Assembly (NCBI GenBank): GCA_041060555.1
Contig: JBEUDS010000010.1
Reading direction: 5' to 3' (one strand)
Length of the DNA: 64,000 nt
Source of the DNA: CAUJIW01 sp963205175
Lineage (GTDB): Bacteria > Pseudomonadota > Alphaproteobacteria > Sphingomonadales > Sphingomonadaceae
Under the pieces are notes generated by a model that saw only the letters and a list, made by a program, of their open reading frames with translations, searched no databases and was not told where the DNA came from. Position numbers and translations under genes: made by a program. Shown here piece after piece: positions 25,989-34,742 of the stretch; position 1 is the stretch's first letter; the number at the start of each line of letters is the position of its first letter.

Positions 25989-26654
25989 TCAGGCCGGCAT
26001 CATCACCTGGTCGAGCCAGGCGGCGACGTCGTCGGTCTCATGGTCGATATGGCCGGCTCCGGCATCGACCGCGCCCTTCTCCGAGCCGTTGTTGACCCAC
26101 ACGGTGGTCATGCCCAGCGCCTTGGCGGGCCTGAGGTTGCGCGCCATGTCCTCGAAGAACAGGGCGCGGCGGGCGTCGATGTCGAAGCGGCTCAGCAACT
26201 GGTCGTAGGGCGCGCGTTCCGGCTTGGGCACGAAGTCGGCGCTCAGGATGTCGTGCAGGCCGTCGAAATGATGGGCGATGCCCAGCCGCTCCAGTACCCG
26301 TCGCGCGTAGGGGCCATCGGCGTTGGTGAAGATGATCTTGCGCCCTGGCAGCCGGGCAAGGGCGGCGTCGAGGCGGGCGTCGGCGTCCAGCACCGTGAGG
26401 TCGATGTCGTGGACATAATCAAGGAAATCATGGGGATCGACCTGATGGTTGGCCATCAGGCCGCACAGCGTGGTGCCATGCTCCATGAAGTAGCGTTTCT
26501 GCACCGCGCGGGCATCCGTCGCCGACAGCCCGAGCAGGCGCGCCACATATTCGCCCATCCGCACGTCGATCTGGCCGAACAGGTTGGCGCGGGGGTGATA
26601 GAGGGTGTTGTCGAGGTCGAACACCCAGGCATCGATCTTTGACGCGTCGATCAT
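25989..26654 (-). CDS. Pyrimidine 5'-nucleotidase (HAD, SDT1-like)
   Basis: 221-residue HAD-superfamily phosphatase. Motif I FDLDNTLYHP (nucleophile Asp plus general acid Asp) is at the N terminus. Motif II (IIFTNADGPYA), a helical cap with HDFLDYVHDIDL, the motif III Lys near LSADFVPKPERAPY and motif IV LFFEDMARNLRPAK follow. Proteins of this type (yeast SDT1/PHM8-like) dephosphorylate pyrimidine monophosphates, and the exact substrate here is inference. In alphaproteobacteria it commonly sits beside dapD, as here (48 bp apart, same strand). Confidence 0.9.
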   Translation of the reverse strand: MIDASKIDAWVFDLDNTLYHPRANLFGQIDVRMGEYVARLLGLSATDARAVQKRYFMEHGTTLCGLMANHQVDPHDFLDYVHDIDLTVLDADARLDAALARLPGRKIIFTNADGPYARRVLERLGIAHHFDGLHDILSADFVPKPERAPYDQLLSRFDIDARRALFFEDMARNLRPAKALGMTTVWVNNGSEKGAVDAGAGHIDHETDDVAAWLDQVMMPA

Positions 26655-26876
26655 CAGCGCCTCATAGAGCCTGGCCGGCCGAGATGGAAGCCTTGCCGGC
26701 GCCCTGTGCGTCGATCGGGGGACTCCGGTCCCGCCGCGCCGCCCCGCCGGCCGTGAACGCCCCCGTCACGACCGGCGCCTGCCGGGCGCTCTCGGACGGC
26801 GGGCCGTGCGAAAAATGACGTTGGCAACCGGGACCTTAGCAACCTGTTAAGCGGCGCCGGGCTAAGCAGTTGGCCC

Positions 26877-28445
26877 ATGACGCAGCCGCTCTTCTCTCTT
26901 GCGGTGGAAACCGATGCCGCCGCCCGGCAGGACCGACAGGATGTCAGCCTGTCGGCGCTGGTCGGCCATGAGTTCGGCCCGTCGTGGGTGGTGGACGCCA
27001 CGGGCAACGTCATCAGCAACAATGAGGCCGCGCACATCCTGATCCAGAACGCCGGCATCCGCCAGCGGCTGGAGAAGCTGATCCTGCAGGTGCAAATCCG
27101 TCACGAACCGGGACAGATCGATCTCGTCGTCGACGGCCGGCCGCGGCGCTATTTCACCGTCCGCGCCCGCCCGCTGGGGGGCGCAAGCGACATCGGCCAT
27201 GTCTGGTGCGATGCCCACGAGACCAGTCTCAAGGATCACATGGTGGACGCGCTGCGCGAATCGCGGGCGATGTTCAAGAGCCTGGTCGAGGCCGCCGGCG
27301 ACTTCTCGTGGGCGACCGATTCCGAAGGGCGTATCGTTTACACCAGTGCGGAAGGCGCGCTGGGCATGGAGCCGTGGGACATCAACGGCAAGCGGGCGAG
27401 CGAACTGGGCGCCGAGGCAGGCAAGTGCTTCACCACCCGGGTGCCGTTGCGGCCGACCGACGTGTGGGTCAATGCCCGCAACGGCGCGCCGGTGTGCCTG
27501 TCGGTCGTGGCGGTGCCTATTTTCAACGACGGTGTCTGGTCCGGCGCCCGCGGCATTGCCCGCGACGTCACCGCCGATCGTCTGGCGCAACGCCGGCTGG
27601 AGGCGGCGCGTCGACGCGAACAACTGTATCAACGGGTGCTCGACGGCATCCGCGCCGAGGTTGACCCGACGCAGATGCTGGAGAACGCGGTCAAGGTGAT
27701 CAGCGAGGCGTTCGGCGCCGATCGCTGCGTCATCCATCGCGCCAACGTGCCGGCGGACACCTCGCCGGCGACGGACGCGCATGTGCTGAGTTCGCCGTGC
27801 CGCTTCCGTGGCGTGGTCAATGGCGAGCTGGTGATCGAGCGGCGCGGCACGCCCTGGCGCACCGACGACGAGGACATGCTGGGCCGCGTGGCCGATCACA
27901 TCGCCGTCGCCATCGCCCAGGCCGAACAGATGGAGACGCTGGAGCGCATCTCCCGCACCGACGGCCTGACTGGGCTGGCCAACCGGCGTGCCTTCGAGGA
28001 CGAGATGCGCCTTCGCCTGGCCCGGCTGGACGTCAGCCCGATGTCTGCCGGAACCTTGCTGATTGTCGATCTCGATCACTTCAAGCGGCTGAACGACAGT
28101 CGGGGCCACGACGCCGGCGACGCCGCGCTGCGTGCCTTTGCCGGGCTGCTGCGCGCCAAGACGCGGGGCGAGGATGTGGTTGCCCGGTTCGGTGGCGACG
28201 AGTTCGCGGTCTGGCTCAACGGTGCCGGCAGTGACGGCGGCGAGCGTCTGGCCCGCGCGCTGGTGGAGGGGATGAAGACGGTGCGCACGGCGGTCGGCGC
28301 CGATCGACTCTCGCTGTCGATCGGCGTTGCCAGCTGGCACCGGCAGGATGATCTGGATGCTCTGATGAAGCGTGCTGACCAGGCGCTCTATCGGGTCAAA
28401 CGTCGGGGTCGGAACGGCTACGCCGTTGCCGGAGGGGATGAGTGA
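26877..28445 (+). CDS. PAS/GAF-type sensor diguanylate cyclase
   Basis: 522-residue cytosolic signalling protein; no membrane segment is seen. N-terminal PAS-like segments (about residues 30-110 and 120-235; ATDSEGRIVYTSAEGALG), a GAF-like domain at about 245-350, then a GGDEF domain from about residue 360. The active site GGDEF is intact at 439-443 (RFGGDEFAVW), and the product-inhibition I-site RxxD (RGED) is exactly five residues before it, so it should make c-di-GMP with feedback control. The TGA overlaps the GTG start of the DUF2336 gene, coupling the two. Confidence 0.92.
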   Translation: MTQPLFSLAVETDAAARQDRQDVSLSALVGHEFGPSWVVDATGNVISNNEAAHILIQNAGIRQRLEKLILQVQIRHEPGQIDLVVDGRPRRYFTVRARPLGGASDIGHVWCDAHETSLKDHMVDALRESRAMFKSLVEAAGDFSWATDSEGRIVYTSAEGALGMEPWDINGKRASELGAEAGKCFTTRVPLRPTDVWVNARNGAPVCLSVVAVPIFNDGVWSGARGIARDVTADRLAQRRLEAARRREQLYQRVLDGIRAEVDPTQMLENAVKVISEAFGADRCVIHRANVPADTSPATDAHVLSSPCRFRGVVNGELVIERRGTPWRTDDEDMLGRVADHIAVAIAQAEQMETLERISRTDGLTGLANRRAFEDEMRLRLARLDVSPMSAGTLLIVDLDHFKRLNDSRGHDAGDAALRAFAGLLRAKTRGEDVVARFGGDEFAVWLNGAGSDGGERLARALVEGMKTVRTAVGADRLSLSIGVASWHRQDDLDALMKRADQALYRVKRRGRNGYAVAGGDE

Positions 28446-29695
28446 GGGGACGAAACGCGCGGGCGGATGATCGCCTGCCATCGGGGTTCAACTACCAGCA
28501 GGCGATGCGGACTCTCGAGGGCGGCGATACGGCGGGCAAGACGGCGCTGGCGCGCAACAGCCAGACGCCGCCGGAGATACTGTATTATCTGGCCGAGACC
28601 GGCACATGGGAGGTACGCGTGGCAGCGGCAGCCAATCCGAAGACACCCTCGCAGGCCGACCTGCGACTGGCCGGCGATACCGACGAGAATGTGCGGGCGG
28701 AACTGGCGCGCAAGCTCGGCCGGCTGTTGCCGGACGTCAGCGACGCCGAGCGCACCCAGCTGCGGGAACAGGCGATTGTCATCATCGAGGCGCTGGCCCA
28801 GGATCAGGCGCCGCGCGTGCGTGCCCTGATCGCCGAGGCCATCAAGTCCGACCCGCGCATTCCCCACGATACCGTGCTGCGGCTGGCGCGCGATCCCGAT
28901 CTGCTGGTTTGCGGGCCGGTGCTGGAATATTCGCCGCTGCTCAACGACACCGATCTCAAGGAGATCATCGCCGCCTGCCAGGTAACCGGCGCGCTCGCCT
29001 GCATCGCGCGGCGCGCCAGTGTCTCCGAGGATGTGTCGGACGCGCTTGCCCGCACCGGCGACATCGCCGCCGTCTCGGCGCTGTTGTCCAACCCGAACGC
29101 CCAGATCCGCGAGGACACGCTGGACGCCATTCTGGATGGCGCGCCCACTGTCGAGGCCTGGCATGAGCCGCTGACGCTGCGCGCCAACCTGTCGATCCGC
29201 GCCATGCGCCGGATCGCCGGCTTCGTCGCCGCGGCGCTGGTGGACCGCATGGTGGAACGCCAGGCGCTGGGCGAGGAGGTGGCGCGGGAACTGCTGCTGG
29301 CGGTGCGCGAGCGCATCGACGGTGCCACCGTTGATGCGCAGGATCTGCGCAGCGCCGAGCAGGAGGCCGCGCTGGTGGTCGCCCGCGGCCGCTTCGACGA
29401 CGGCTGGGTGCTGGATTGCATCGCCGAGGGCCGGCGCACCGTGGTGGTGGTGGCGCTGGGGCTGGCCTCGCGCATCGGTGTCACGGCGGCGCGCAAGATC
29501 ATCGAGTCGCGCTCCGGGCGGGCGATCACCGCCCTGTGCTGGCGCGCCCGGCTATCGGCGCGGGTGGCCTATGACGTGCAGCAGAAGGTCGGCTTCGTGC
29601 CGGCGCCGCAGCTGATGACCCCCAGGGGGGGTACCGACTATCCGCTCGGCACCGACGAGATGGCGTGGTTGCTCGACACCTTCGCTGGCGACTGA
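28442..29695 (+). CDS. DUF2336 domain protein
   Basis: 417-residue, largely alpha-helical protein of the DUF2336 family, which is largely confined to Alphaproteobacteria. HEAT-like helix repeats are visible: RNSQTPPEILYYLAETG, VRVAAAANPKTP, TDENVRAELARKLG, RVRALIAEAIKSD and IAACQVTGALACIARR. The start is the GTG at 28442, overlapping the cyclase stop (GTGA), so it is translated with it. The coupling suggests a regulatory partner of c-di-GMP signalling, which is inference. No catalytic motif is seen. Confidence 0.88.
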   Translation: MRGRNARADDRLPSGFNYQQAMRTLEGGDTAGKTALARNSQTPPEILYYLAETGTWEVRVAAAANPKTPSQADLRLAGDTDENVRAELARKLGRLLPDVSDAERTQLREQAIVIIEALAQDQAPRVRALIAEAIKSDPRIPHDTVLRLARDPDLLVCGPVLEYSPLLNDTDLKEIIAACQVTGALACIARRASVSEDVSDALARTGDIAAVSALLSNPNAQIREDTLDAILDGAPTVEAWHEPLTLRANLSIRAMRRIAGFVAAALVDRMVERQALGEEVARELLLAVRERIDGATVDAQDLRSAEQEAALVVARGRFDDGWVLDCIAEGRRTVVVVALGLASRIGVTAARKIIESRSGRAITALCWRARLSARVAYDVQQKVGFVPAPQLMTPRGGTDYPLGTDEMAWLLDTFAGD

Positions 29696-29756
29696 GCGGC
29701 CTTGTCCTTCAGGGTGCGACGCTTCTGGCCCCCGCCGCGCGCCAGGACCGTCCGGT

Positions 29757-30668
29757 CTAGCCGCGCCGCACCAGGGTGCCGGCGCCCCGCCGGGTGAAGA
29801 TTTCCAGCAGCATGGCGTGCGGCACCCGTCCGTCGAGAATGACGGCGGCGTCAACGCCCTTTTTCAGCGCCTCGATGCAGGTCTCGATCTTCGGGATCAT
29901 GCCGCCCTGAATGGTGCCGTCGGCGATCAGGCCCTCGATGCGGGCCGGGTTGAGGTCGGTCAGCAGGTTCTTGTCCTTGTCCAGCACGCCGGCGACGTCG
30001 GTGAGCAGGAACAGGCGGGCGGCCTTCAGCGCCCCGGCGATGGCGCCGGCCATGGTGTCGGCGTTGATGTTATAGGTGTCCCCCTTTTCATCGACGCCGA
30101 TCGGCGCGATCACCGGAATGACGTCGGACTGGCGCAGCAGGTCGAGCACCTTGGTGTCGATGTGGTCGGGCTCGCCGACGAAGCCGAGATCCACCACGCT
30201 TTCGATGTTGGAGTCCGGATCCTTCTTGGTGCGGGTGAGTTTCTTCACCGTCACCAGATGGGCATCCTTGCCCGACAGGCCGACCGCCGTGCCGCCGGCG
30301 CGATTGATGTAATGGGCGACGTCCTTGTTGATCGATCCGGCCAGCACCATCTCGGCGACCGCCGCCGTCTCGGCGTCGGTGACGCGCAGGCCGTCGATGA
30401 AGTTGGAGCTGATGCCCAGCCGGTTCAGCATCTTGCCGATCTGCGGCCCGCCGCCGTGCACCACCACCGGATTGATGCCCACCTTCTTCAGCAGCACGAT
30501 GTCCTGGGCGAAGCTTTCCGCCAGCGATTCCTCGCCCATGGCGTGGCCGCCATATTTCACCACGAAGGTCTTGCCGGCGTATTTGCGCAGATAGGGCAGT
30601 GCCTCGATCAGGGTCTCGGCTTTTTCAAGATCCACCGGGCTCGGGGCGTGATCGGCAAGGGCGTTCAT
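29757..30668 (-). CDS. argB: Acetylglutamate kinase
   Basis: Amino-acid kinase of 303 residues that phosphorylates N-acetyl-L-glutamate, the second step of arginine synthesis. Visible motifs are VVKYGGHAM (phosphate-binding Lys), VVVHGGGPQIG, the acetylglutamate-binding FIDGLRVTDAET, and INADTMAGAIAGAL near the ATP site. The ATG at 30668 follows AAGGAG by seven bases; the longer upstream frame starting at 30761 does not match the family. The C-terminal TLVRRG end is short, as in the Rhizobium-type enzyme. It is downstream of engB and is usually linked to this block in alphaproteobacteria. Confidence 0.96.
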   Translation of the reverse strand: MNALADHAPSPVDLEKAETLIEALPYLRKYAGKTFVVKYGGHAMGEESLAESFAQDIVLLKKVGINPVVVHGGGPQIGKMLNRLGISSNFIDGLRVTDAETAAVAEMVLAGSINKDVAHYINRAGGTAVGLSGKDAHLVTVKKLTRTKKDPDSNIESVVDLGFVGEPDHIDTKVLDLLRQSDVIPVIAPIGVDEKGDTYNINADTMAGAIAGALKAARLFLLTDVAGVLDKDKNLLTDLNPARIEGLIADGTIQGGMIPKIETCIEALKKGVDAAVILDGRVPHAMLLEIFTRRGAGTLVRRG

Positions 30669-30744
30669 CGGGCGGTCTCCTTCAACCGGTCTGCGCCATA
30701 GCGTCTGTTCGCCGGCGATGGAAGCCTGCTTGCGCGGTCGGGGT

Positions 30745-31425
30745 TCACAGCAGGCCGACAATGGCGGCGCGCAGCTCGGCGATGCCGCGGCCCTTCTCCG
30801 AACTGGTGACGATGATCTCCGGGTGGCAGGCGCCGTGGCGGCGTGCGTCGGCCCGCACCCGCGCCAGCACCTCGGCGGCCTCGCGGGCGTTGAGCTTGTC
30901 GAGCTTGGTCAGCACCAGCTGGTAGGAGACCGCCGCCTCGTCGAGCATGGTCATGATCGGCTCGTCGGGCGGCTTGATGCCGTGGCGGGAATCGATGAGC
31001 ACGAACACCCGCTTGAGCGCCGCCCGGCCGCGCAGATAGGTGCGGATCAGGTTTTGCCAGGCGGCGACCACCGGCTTGGGCGCCTCGGCATAGCCATAGC
31101 CCGGCATGTCGACCAGCCGCAGCGCCGGCGCCGCCGGATCGCCGACGTCGAAGAAGTTGAGTTCCTGCGTCCGCCCCGGCGTGTTGGAGGTGCGGGCCAG
31201 ACCGTTGCGGTTGGTCAGCGCGTTGATCAGGCTCGACTTGCCGACGTTGGAGCGCCCGGCGAAGGCGATCTCGGCACAGATCGGGTCAGGCAGGAACTTC
31301 AGCGCCGGCGCCGACTTGAGGAACGTGATGGGGCCGGCGAACAACCGGCGGCCGGCCTCCATCAGCGCCGGATCCGGCGCCGTGTCGGCCGTCATGCCGT
31401 CATCCGTGCCTGCCTGCTCGCTCAT
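30745..31425 (-). CDS. engB: Ribosome-biogenesis GTPase YihA/YsxC
   Basis: 226-residue TRAFAC GTPase needed for large-subunit assembly. G1 GRSNVGKS, G3 DMPG (VDMPGYG), G4 TKLDK and G5 SSEKG are all present, with the family's TPGRTQELNFF switch I. The N-terminal extension before the P-loop is normal for the group. Only four bases separate its ATG at 31425 from the yidC stop, and it lies within the conserved rpmH-to-argB block. Confidence 0.95.
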   Translation of the reverse strand: MSEQAGTDDGMTADTAPDPALMEAGRRLFAGPITFLKSAPALKFLPDPICAEIAFAGRSNVGKSSLINALTNRNGLARTSNTPGRTQELNFFDVGDPAAPALRLVDMPGYGYAEAPKPVVAAWQNLIRTYLRGRAALKRVFVLIDSRHGIKPPDEPIMTMLDEAAVSYQLVLTKLDKLNAREAAEVLARVRADARRHGACHPEIIVTSSEKGRGIAELRAAIVGLL

Positions 31426-31429
31426 GCTC

Positions 31430-33121
31430 TCAGGCCTTGCCCGGTTCGTTGGCGTGGCGCTTCAGCAGCACCCACTGCTGCAGGATCGACAGCACGTTGT
31501 TCACCGTCCAGTACACCACCAGGCCCGCCGCGAAGGGGGCGAGAATGAAGGTGAAGATGATCGGCATGAAAGCGAACACCTTCTGTTGCACCGGGTCCAC
31601 CGGCGCCGGGTTCAGCCGCTGCTGCAACCACATGGTGACGCCCATGATGATCGGCAGGATGCCGATGGCAAGGAAGCTCGGCGGCGTGAACGGCAGCAGG
31701 CCGAACAGGTTGACCGGGGTCAGCGGGTCCGGTGCCGACAGATCGCGGATCCAGCCGAAAAACGGCTGGTGACGCATTTCGATGGTGACGAACAGCACCT
31801 TGTAGAGCGCGAAGAACACCGGAATCTGCAGCAGGATCGGCAGGCAGCCACCCAGCGGATTGACCTTCTCCTTCTGGTACATCTCCATGATCGCGCGCTG
31901 CTGCTGCTGCTTGTCGTCGGCGTAGCGCTCCTGCAGTTCCTTCATCTTGGGCTGCAGCAGCTTCAGCTTGTTCATGCTGGCGTAGCTCTTGTTGGCCAGC
32001 GGGAACATGATCGCCTTCACGATGACGGTCAGGCCGATGATGGCGAGACCGAAGTTGCCCATCAACTTGTACAGCCAGTCGAGCACGAAGAAGATCGGCC
32101 GGGTGAGGAAATAGAACCAGCCCCAGTCGATGGCGCGGTCGAACAGCGCGATGCCGTACTGCTTCTCGTAGCGGTCGATCAGCGCCACTTCCTTGGCGCC
32201 GGCGAACAGCCGCACGGTGTCGCTGTGGCGCGCCCCGGCGCCGATGGTCAGCGGCGTCTGCAGGAAGTCGGCCTGGTAGCGGCCGTCGGGGGCGCGGAAG
32301 GTCGCCTTGAACTGCGCCTTCTGGTCGGGCACCAGCGCGGTCAGCCAGTAGTGGTCGGTCATGCCGAGCCAGCCGCCGGTGGAGTCGTAGTTCACCGGGC
32401 CGTCCTCGACCAGATCGGCGTACTTCTCTTCCTCCAGCGTGCCGTTGAACACGCCCAGCGGTCCTTCATGCAGCACGGCGAACGTCTGATGCTTGGGGAT
32501 CGAGCCGCGCGACAGCCGGCCATAGCCCGCCAGCGCCACCGGGCCGGTGCTCCGGTTCTCCACCGTACGGGTGACGGTGAACATGTAATCCTTGTCGATC
32601 GCGAAGGTCAGGCTGAACACCAGGCCCTGGCCGTTGTCCCAGCGCAGCGTCACCGGTTTCTCGGGCGTCAGCGTGGCGGCATCGGCGGACCACACGGTGT
32701 TGCGATCGGGCACGGCGAGCCCGGTGCCGGCGGCGCTCCAGCCCAGCTCGGCGAAGTAGGTCTCGGCGGTGCCGGCCGGCGACAGCAGCACGATATTCGC
32801 CGAGTCCTTTTCCACGGCCTCGCGGTAACGGGTCAGCATCAGGTCGTCGAGGCGGGCGCCTTTGAGCGCGATCGAGCCCTTGAGCTTCGGCGTGTCGATG
32901 GCCACGCGCGGGCTCTCGGTCAGCACCACCGCGCGCGGCCGCACCCGGTCCGCCGGTTCGGTCGCGCCCGGCACGCTGTCGGCCGTGGCGGACTCCGTGG
33001 TGGCCGCCGGCGCCGTCGCGACCGGCGCGGCCGGCTTCGGCTGCGGGAACACATAGTCCCAGCCAACGAGAATCAGCACCGACAACACCATGGCCAGGAT
33101 CAGGTTCTTGTTGTTACCCAC
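31430..33121 (-). CDS. yidC: Membrane protein insertase YidC
   Basis: 563-residue Oxa1/Alb3-type insertase. Parts are an N-terminal transmembrane anchor (LILAMVLSVLILVGWDYVF), a large periplasmic beta-sandwich domain at about 40-340, then five core membrane segments with the cytoplasmic coiled-coil hairpin containing KLKLLQPKMKELQERYADD, and ending in basic residues RHANEPGKA. The start is GTG at 33121, preceded by AAGGAAG. yidD lies 31 bp upstream and engB follows after four bases. Confidence 0.96.
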   Translation of the reverse strand: MGNNKNLILAMVLSVLILVGWDYVFPQPKPAAPVATAPAATTESATADSVPGATEPADRVRPRAVVLTESPRVAIDTPKLKGSIALKGARLDDLMLTRYREAVEKDSANIVLLSPAGTAETYFAELGWSAAGTGLAVPDRNTVWSADAATLTPEKPVTLRWDNGQGLVFSLTFAIDKDYMFTVTRTVENRSTGPVALAGYGRLSRGSIPKHQTFAVLHEGPLGVFNGTLEEEKYADLVEDGPVNYDSTGGWLGMTDHYWLTALVPDQKAQFKATFRAPDGRYQADFLQTPLTIGAGARHSDTVRLFAGAKEVALIDRYEKQYGIALFDRAIDWGWFYFLTRPIFFVLDWLYKLMGNFGLAIIGLTVIVKAIMFPLANKSYASMNKLKLLQPKMKELQERYADDKQQQQRAIMEMYQKEKVNPLGGCLPILLQIPVFFALYKVLFVTIEMRHQPFFGWIRDLSAPDPLTPVNLFGLLPFTPPSFLAIGILPIIMGVTMWLQQRLNPAPVDPVQQKVFAFMPIIFTFILAPFAAGLVVYWTVNNVLSILQQWVLLKRHANEPGKA

Positions 33122-33151
33122 GACGGCTTCCTTGCTTTGCGAATGACGGCT

Positions 33152-33379
33152 TCAGGCGCCCGGACGGGGCGGTACCGGGTCATAGCCATGTCCACCCCAG
33201 GGGTGGCAGCGCGACAGGCGGCGGATCGCCAGCCAGCCGCCGCGCCACGGCCCGTGCAGGCGGACGGCCTGAATGGCATAGTCCGAACATGATGGCTGAT
33301 AGCGACAGGTCGGCGGCAGCACAGCGGAGAAACTCCACTGCCACAGACGGAAAAAGCCGATCATCAGGCGCGCGAACAT
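33152..33379 (-). CDS. yidD: Membrane protein insertion efficiency factor YidD
   Basis: 75-residue membrane-associated protein that aids YidC-mediated insertion. It has an N-terminal amphipathic stretch (MFARLMIGFFRLWQWS) and the family core CRYQPSCSDYAIQAV with HGPWRGGWLAIRRLSRCHPWGGHGYDPVP. ATG at 33379 gives the usual length; upstream in-frame codons to 33487 overlap rnpA and are not family-like. It is 13 bp after the rnpA stop. Confidence 0.93.
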   Translation of the reverse strand: MFARLMIGFFRLWQWSFSAVLPPTCRYQPSCSDYAIQAVRLHGPWRGGWLAIRRLSRCHPWGGHGYDPVPPRPGA

Positions 33380-33392
33380 GGCCGCCTTCCTG

Positions 33393-33728
33393 TCAGGTGC
33401 GATGGAGTTTGCCAAGCCCGCGCTTGAGATCGGCGAGCAGATCGGTCCAGTCGCGGTCGAGTCCGCCGCCCCGGCCGATGAATACATAGTCGATTCCTGG
33501 CCGTGCCTCGGGCGCCAGCGCCTCGCGGGCGAGCGCGCGCAAGCGGCGCTTCAGCCGGTTGCGGACCACGGCGTTGCCGACCCGCTTGGTGACGGTGAAG
33601 CCGACGCGACTGCTGTCGCGGTCGTCGAGGCGCGGGTGGGCAAGCAAAACGAAACCGGGCGTCGACCACCGACGCCCGCTGTTCGCGGCCAGATAATCCC
33701 GGCGCTTGAGCAGTTTTTCCAGCCTCAA
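33393..33728 (-). CDS. rnpA: Ribonuclease P protein component
   Basis: Protein subunit of RNase P, which matures tRNA 5' ends. 111 residues from a TTG at 33728. The conserved RNR signature AVVRNRLKRRLR, the central GFTVTKRVGNAVVRN and the C-terminal DYVFIGRGGG are present. No ATG lies near the expected start. The TTG is preceded by an A/G-rich tract (AGGCAAGGGGGG), while a GTG at 33758 is a second option. It begins about 35 bp after the rpmH stop. Confidence 0.93.
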   Translation of the reverse strand: MRLEKLLKRRDYLAANSGRRWSTPGFVLLAHPRLDDRDSSRVGFTVTKRVGNAVVRNRLKRRLRALAREALAPEARPGIDYVFIGRGGGLDRDWTDLLADLKRGLGKLHRT

Positions 33729-33762
33729 GGCAAGCCCCCCTTGCCTGCACGGGGGCACGCCT

Positions 33763-33897
33763 TCAGGCGGAGAGGACCGCCCGACCCTTGGCGCGGCGCG
33801 CGGCCAGAACCTTGCGGCCGCCCTTGGTCGCCATGCGGGCGCGGAAACCATGGCGGCGCTTGCGCACCAGGCGGCTCGGTTGGAAAGTGCGTTTCAT
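33763..33897 (-). CDS. rpmH: 50S ribosomal protein L34
   Basis: 44-residue basic protein of the large subunit, too short for many gene callers. It has the invariant N terminus MKRTFQPSRLVRKRRHGF, followed by RMATKGGRKVLAARRAKGR and the ending LSA. It is first in the rpmH-rnpA-yidD-yidC-engB-argB series and is driven by the promoter at 33945-33973. Confidence 0.98.
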   Translation of the reverse strand: MKRTFQPSRLVRKRRHGFRARMATKGGRKVLAARRAKGRAVLSA

Positions 33898-33944
33898 GTC
33901 ACGTCCTCGGGGACAAAAGTCTGCTACTCGCGAATGAGCGCCGG

Positions 33945-33973
33945 GCTATAGCGGCGGTGGTCGCCAGAGTCAA
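33945..33973 (-). promoter_or_regulatory. Strong sigma70-type promoter of the rpmH block
   Basis: On the minus strand TTGACT (33968-33973) and TATAGC (33945-33950) are separated by exactly 17 bp, about 48 bp upstream of the rpmH ATG. This is the best promoter match noticed in the window and fits a highly expressed ribosomal gene. Confidence 0.75.
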
Positions 33974-34294
33974 CCACACCCGCCCCGCCCGGCCGCGCTC
34001 TCGCTCGCGCGCGCCGACTCAAGCCGCCGGCCCGGCGTTTCACGACCCGGCGGCGGTGTCCGGACCGCTGCCGCGTACCACTGGTCGTGCCTTTGCCCGG
34101 GTTCGACGCATGATCCTGCCGCCGGCATTGCCGGTCGCGTCCGAAGGTGGAGAATGTACCGGCTGTCCGGTCGTTGTCGCGCTCGATGACAGGCGATGAT
34201 GCGGTCCGGGCCTGTGCGTGTCGCGTGAACCTCGCGTCAGGGCTGGTTCATTCCGGAGCCGGCTCCTGCATTCCCATGAGAGGAGCAACGGACC
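33974..34294. other. Intergenic region between rpmH promoter and secreted-protein gene
   Basis: About 320 bp with no convincing gene. It has two short near-palindromic GC-rich stretches (around 34000-34050) and an AGGAG at the right edge that serves the following ORF. No RNA gene or clear promoter for the small secreted protein could be identified. Confidence 0.5.
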
Positions 34295-34621
34295 ATGACC
34301 ACATCGATTCCCGTCCGCCCGCTGGCCGTTCCGGCGGCTCTTGTCGCCCTCGTCGTGTTCGCGGCGCCCGCGTTCGCCGGGGCGCCCGCCGGCACGCCCG
34401 ATGACCGCGGGGCGGCCGCCACGTCCCCGGCGACGGCCGGCACCCAGGCCGGCGCGGCCACCGATGACGCGGCTCGCGCCAACGCCGTGGCGCCTGCGGC
34501 CGGCGCGACCGAGCCAAAAATGGCAACGGATGACGACATGGCCAAGCGCGAGGCCAAGAAGGCCATGAAGAAGAACAAGGAAATGAAGGGCGGCGAGCCG
34601 AAGGAGCCCCGGCCCTACTGA
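34295..34621 (+). CDS. Small secreted Ala-rich, Lys-tailed hypothetical protein
   Basis: 108 residues: a clear signal peptide (VPAALVALVVFAAPAFAG), an Ala/Thr-rich low-complexity middle, then a lysine-rich stretch with AKREAKKAMKKNKEMKGG and a short PRPY end. AGGAG lies before ATG 34295. No homologous domain recognised. The final codons and stop lie in a 17-bp tandem repeat, so the C terminus may vary between strains. Confidence 0.6.
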   Translation: MTTSIPVRPLAVPAALVALVVFAAPAFAGAPAGTPDDRGAAATSPATAGTQAGAATDDAARANAVAPAAGATEPKMATDDDMAKREAKKAMKKNKEMKGGEPKEPRPY

Positions 34622-34658
34622 GGCCCAGGCCCTACTGAGGCCCAGGCCCTACTGAGGC
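34611..34658 (+). repeat. 17-bp tandem repeat across the ORF stop codon
   Basis: GGCCCTACTGAGGCCCA occurs at 34611-34627 and 34628-34644, with 14 bases of a third copy at 34645-34658. The first copy contains the PY codons and TGA of the preceding gene; later copies repeat the stop codon downstream. Confidence 0.9.
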
Positions 34659-34742
34659 GAAGCCTGGTCGCCGGCCTGATGGTGGGGGTGGCGTTACCGC
34701 GTCACCCCCGCGCATCGTGCGGGCAGGGCGTTCGCCGGCGGC

